A DNA stretch of 6,158 nucleotides from an uncultured Eubacteriales bacterium. Its GTDB lineage: Bacteria > Bacillota > Clostridia > Oscillospirales > Butyricicoccaceae. Within the stretch, counting starts at the first letter, position 1. Every line of letters starts with the position of its first letter. The position numbers and the translations under genes were made by a program. The DNA lies in NCBI GenBank assembly GCA_910586105.1, contig CAJUGU010000107.1, forward strand, positions 1-6,158. The letters are read 5' to 3'. The notes beneath the pieces were generated by a model that worked only from the letters and a program-made list of their open reading frames with translations, ran no database searches and was not told where the DNA came from. Below are positions 6,089-6,158 of this stretch, in pieces.

Positions 6089-6158
6089 GTCTTGATCTCT
6101 CCTTACCAAATGATGATGCCCGGAGCCAAGGCATCCAGCTTTCCAGCCGGGAAAGATC
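6089..6158 (-). other. Upstream region of the Sel1-repeat gene, cut by the window edge
   Basis: It contains the ribosome binding site AAGGAG (6099-6104 on the minus strand). No clear -35/-10 pair is seen in the 50 bases available upstream. Confidence 0.5.

Noticed and set aside
6089..6109. TTG start extending the Sel1-repeat protein by 7 residues.
   Set aside because: The extension would encode the ribosome binding site AAGGAG itself; the ATG at 6088 is correctly spaced from it.

Overview
The window looks like chromosomal DNA of a strictly anaerobic, fairly GC-rich member of the Bacillota (class Clostridia, perhaps an Oscillospiraceae/Ruminococcaceae-type gut bacterium). This rests on a rubredoxin-less FprA-type flavodiiron protein, strong AGGAGG-type ribosome binding sites, tight arginine biosynthesis genes and a Sel1-repeat protein. 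The genus cannot be fixed from the sequence alone.

Layout. Bases 1-223 are a GC-rich leader full of inverted repeats, ending in a strong ribosome binding site. Bases 224-1438 (+) encode the flavodiiron protein, followed by a textbook intrinsic terminator (1449-1483). From there to the right edge all genes lie on the minus strand. In minus-strand transcription order they are a Sel1-repeat protein (6088-4841), argD (4774-3593), argF (3596-2694, overlapping argD by 4 nt) and a small SAM-dependent methyltransferase (2497-1880). These converge on the flavodiiron gene.

Function. ArgD makes N-acetylornithine and ArgF converts ornithine to citrulline, so the pair is a piece of an arginine pathway whose other genes are outside the window. 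The flavodiiron protein most likely detoxifies O2 (or NO) in an anaerobe. The methyltransferase and Sel1 protein have no specific assignable substrate.

The most interesting part is 1612-2714. The last six codons and stop of argF plus its 3' flank (2638-2714) occur a second time, ungapped and about 86% identical, at 1747-1823. The two copies bracket the methyltransferase gene, whose GC content (about 51%) is lower than that of argF (about 61%). On the minus strand the far copy runs within a few bases into a headless fragment that reads like the C-terminal ribbon-helix-helix end of a HicB-family antitoxin (1740-1612). I read this as a recombination scar: an incoming argF plus methyltransferase segment, or a methyltransferase insertion, that left behind the tail of another argF allele next to a decayed toxin-antitoxin relic. 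No CRISPR array, tRNA, rRNA, transposase or integrase was seen.
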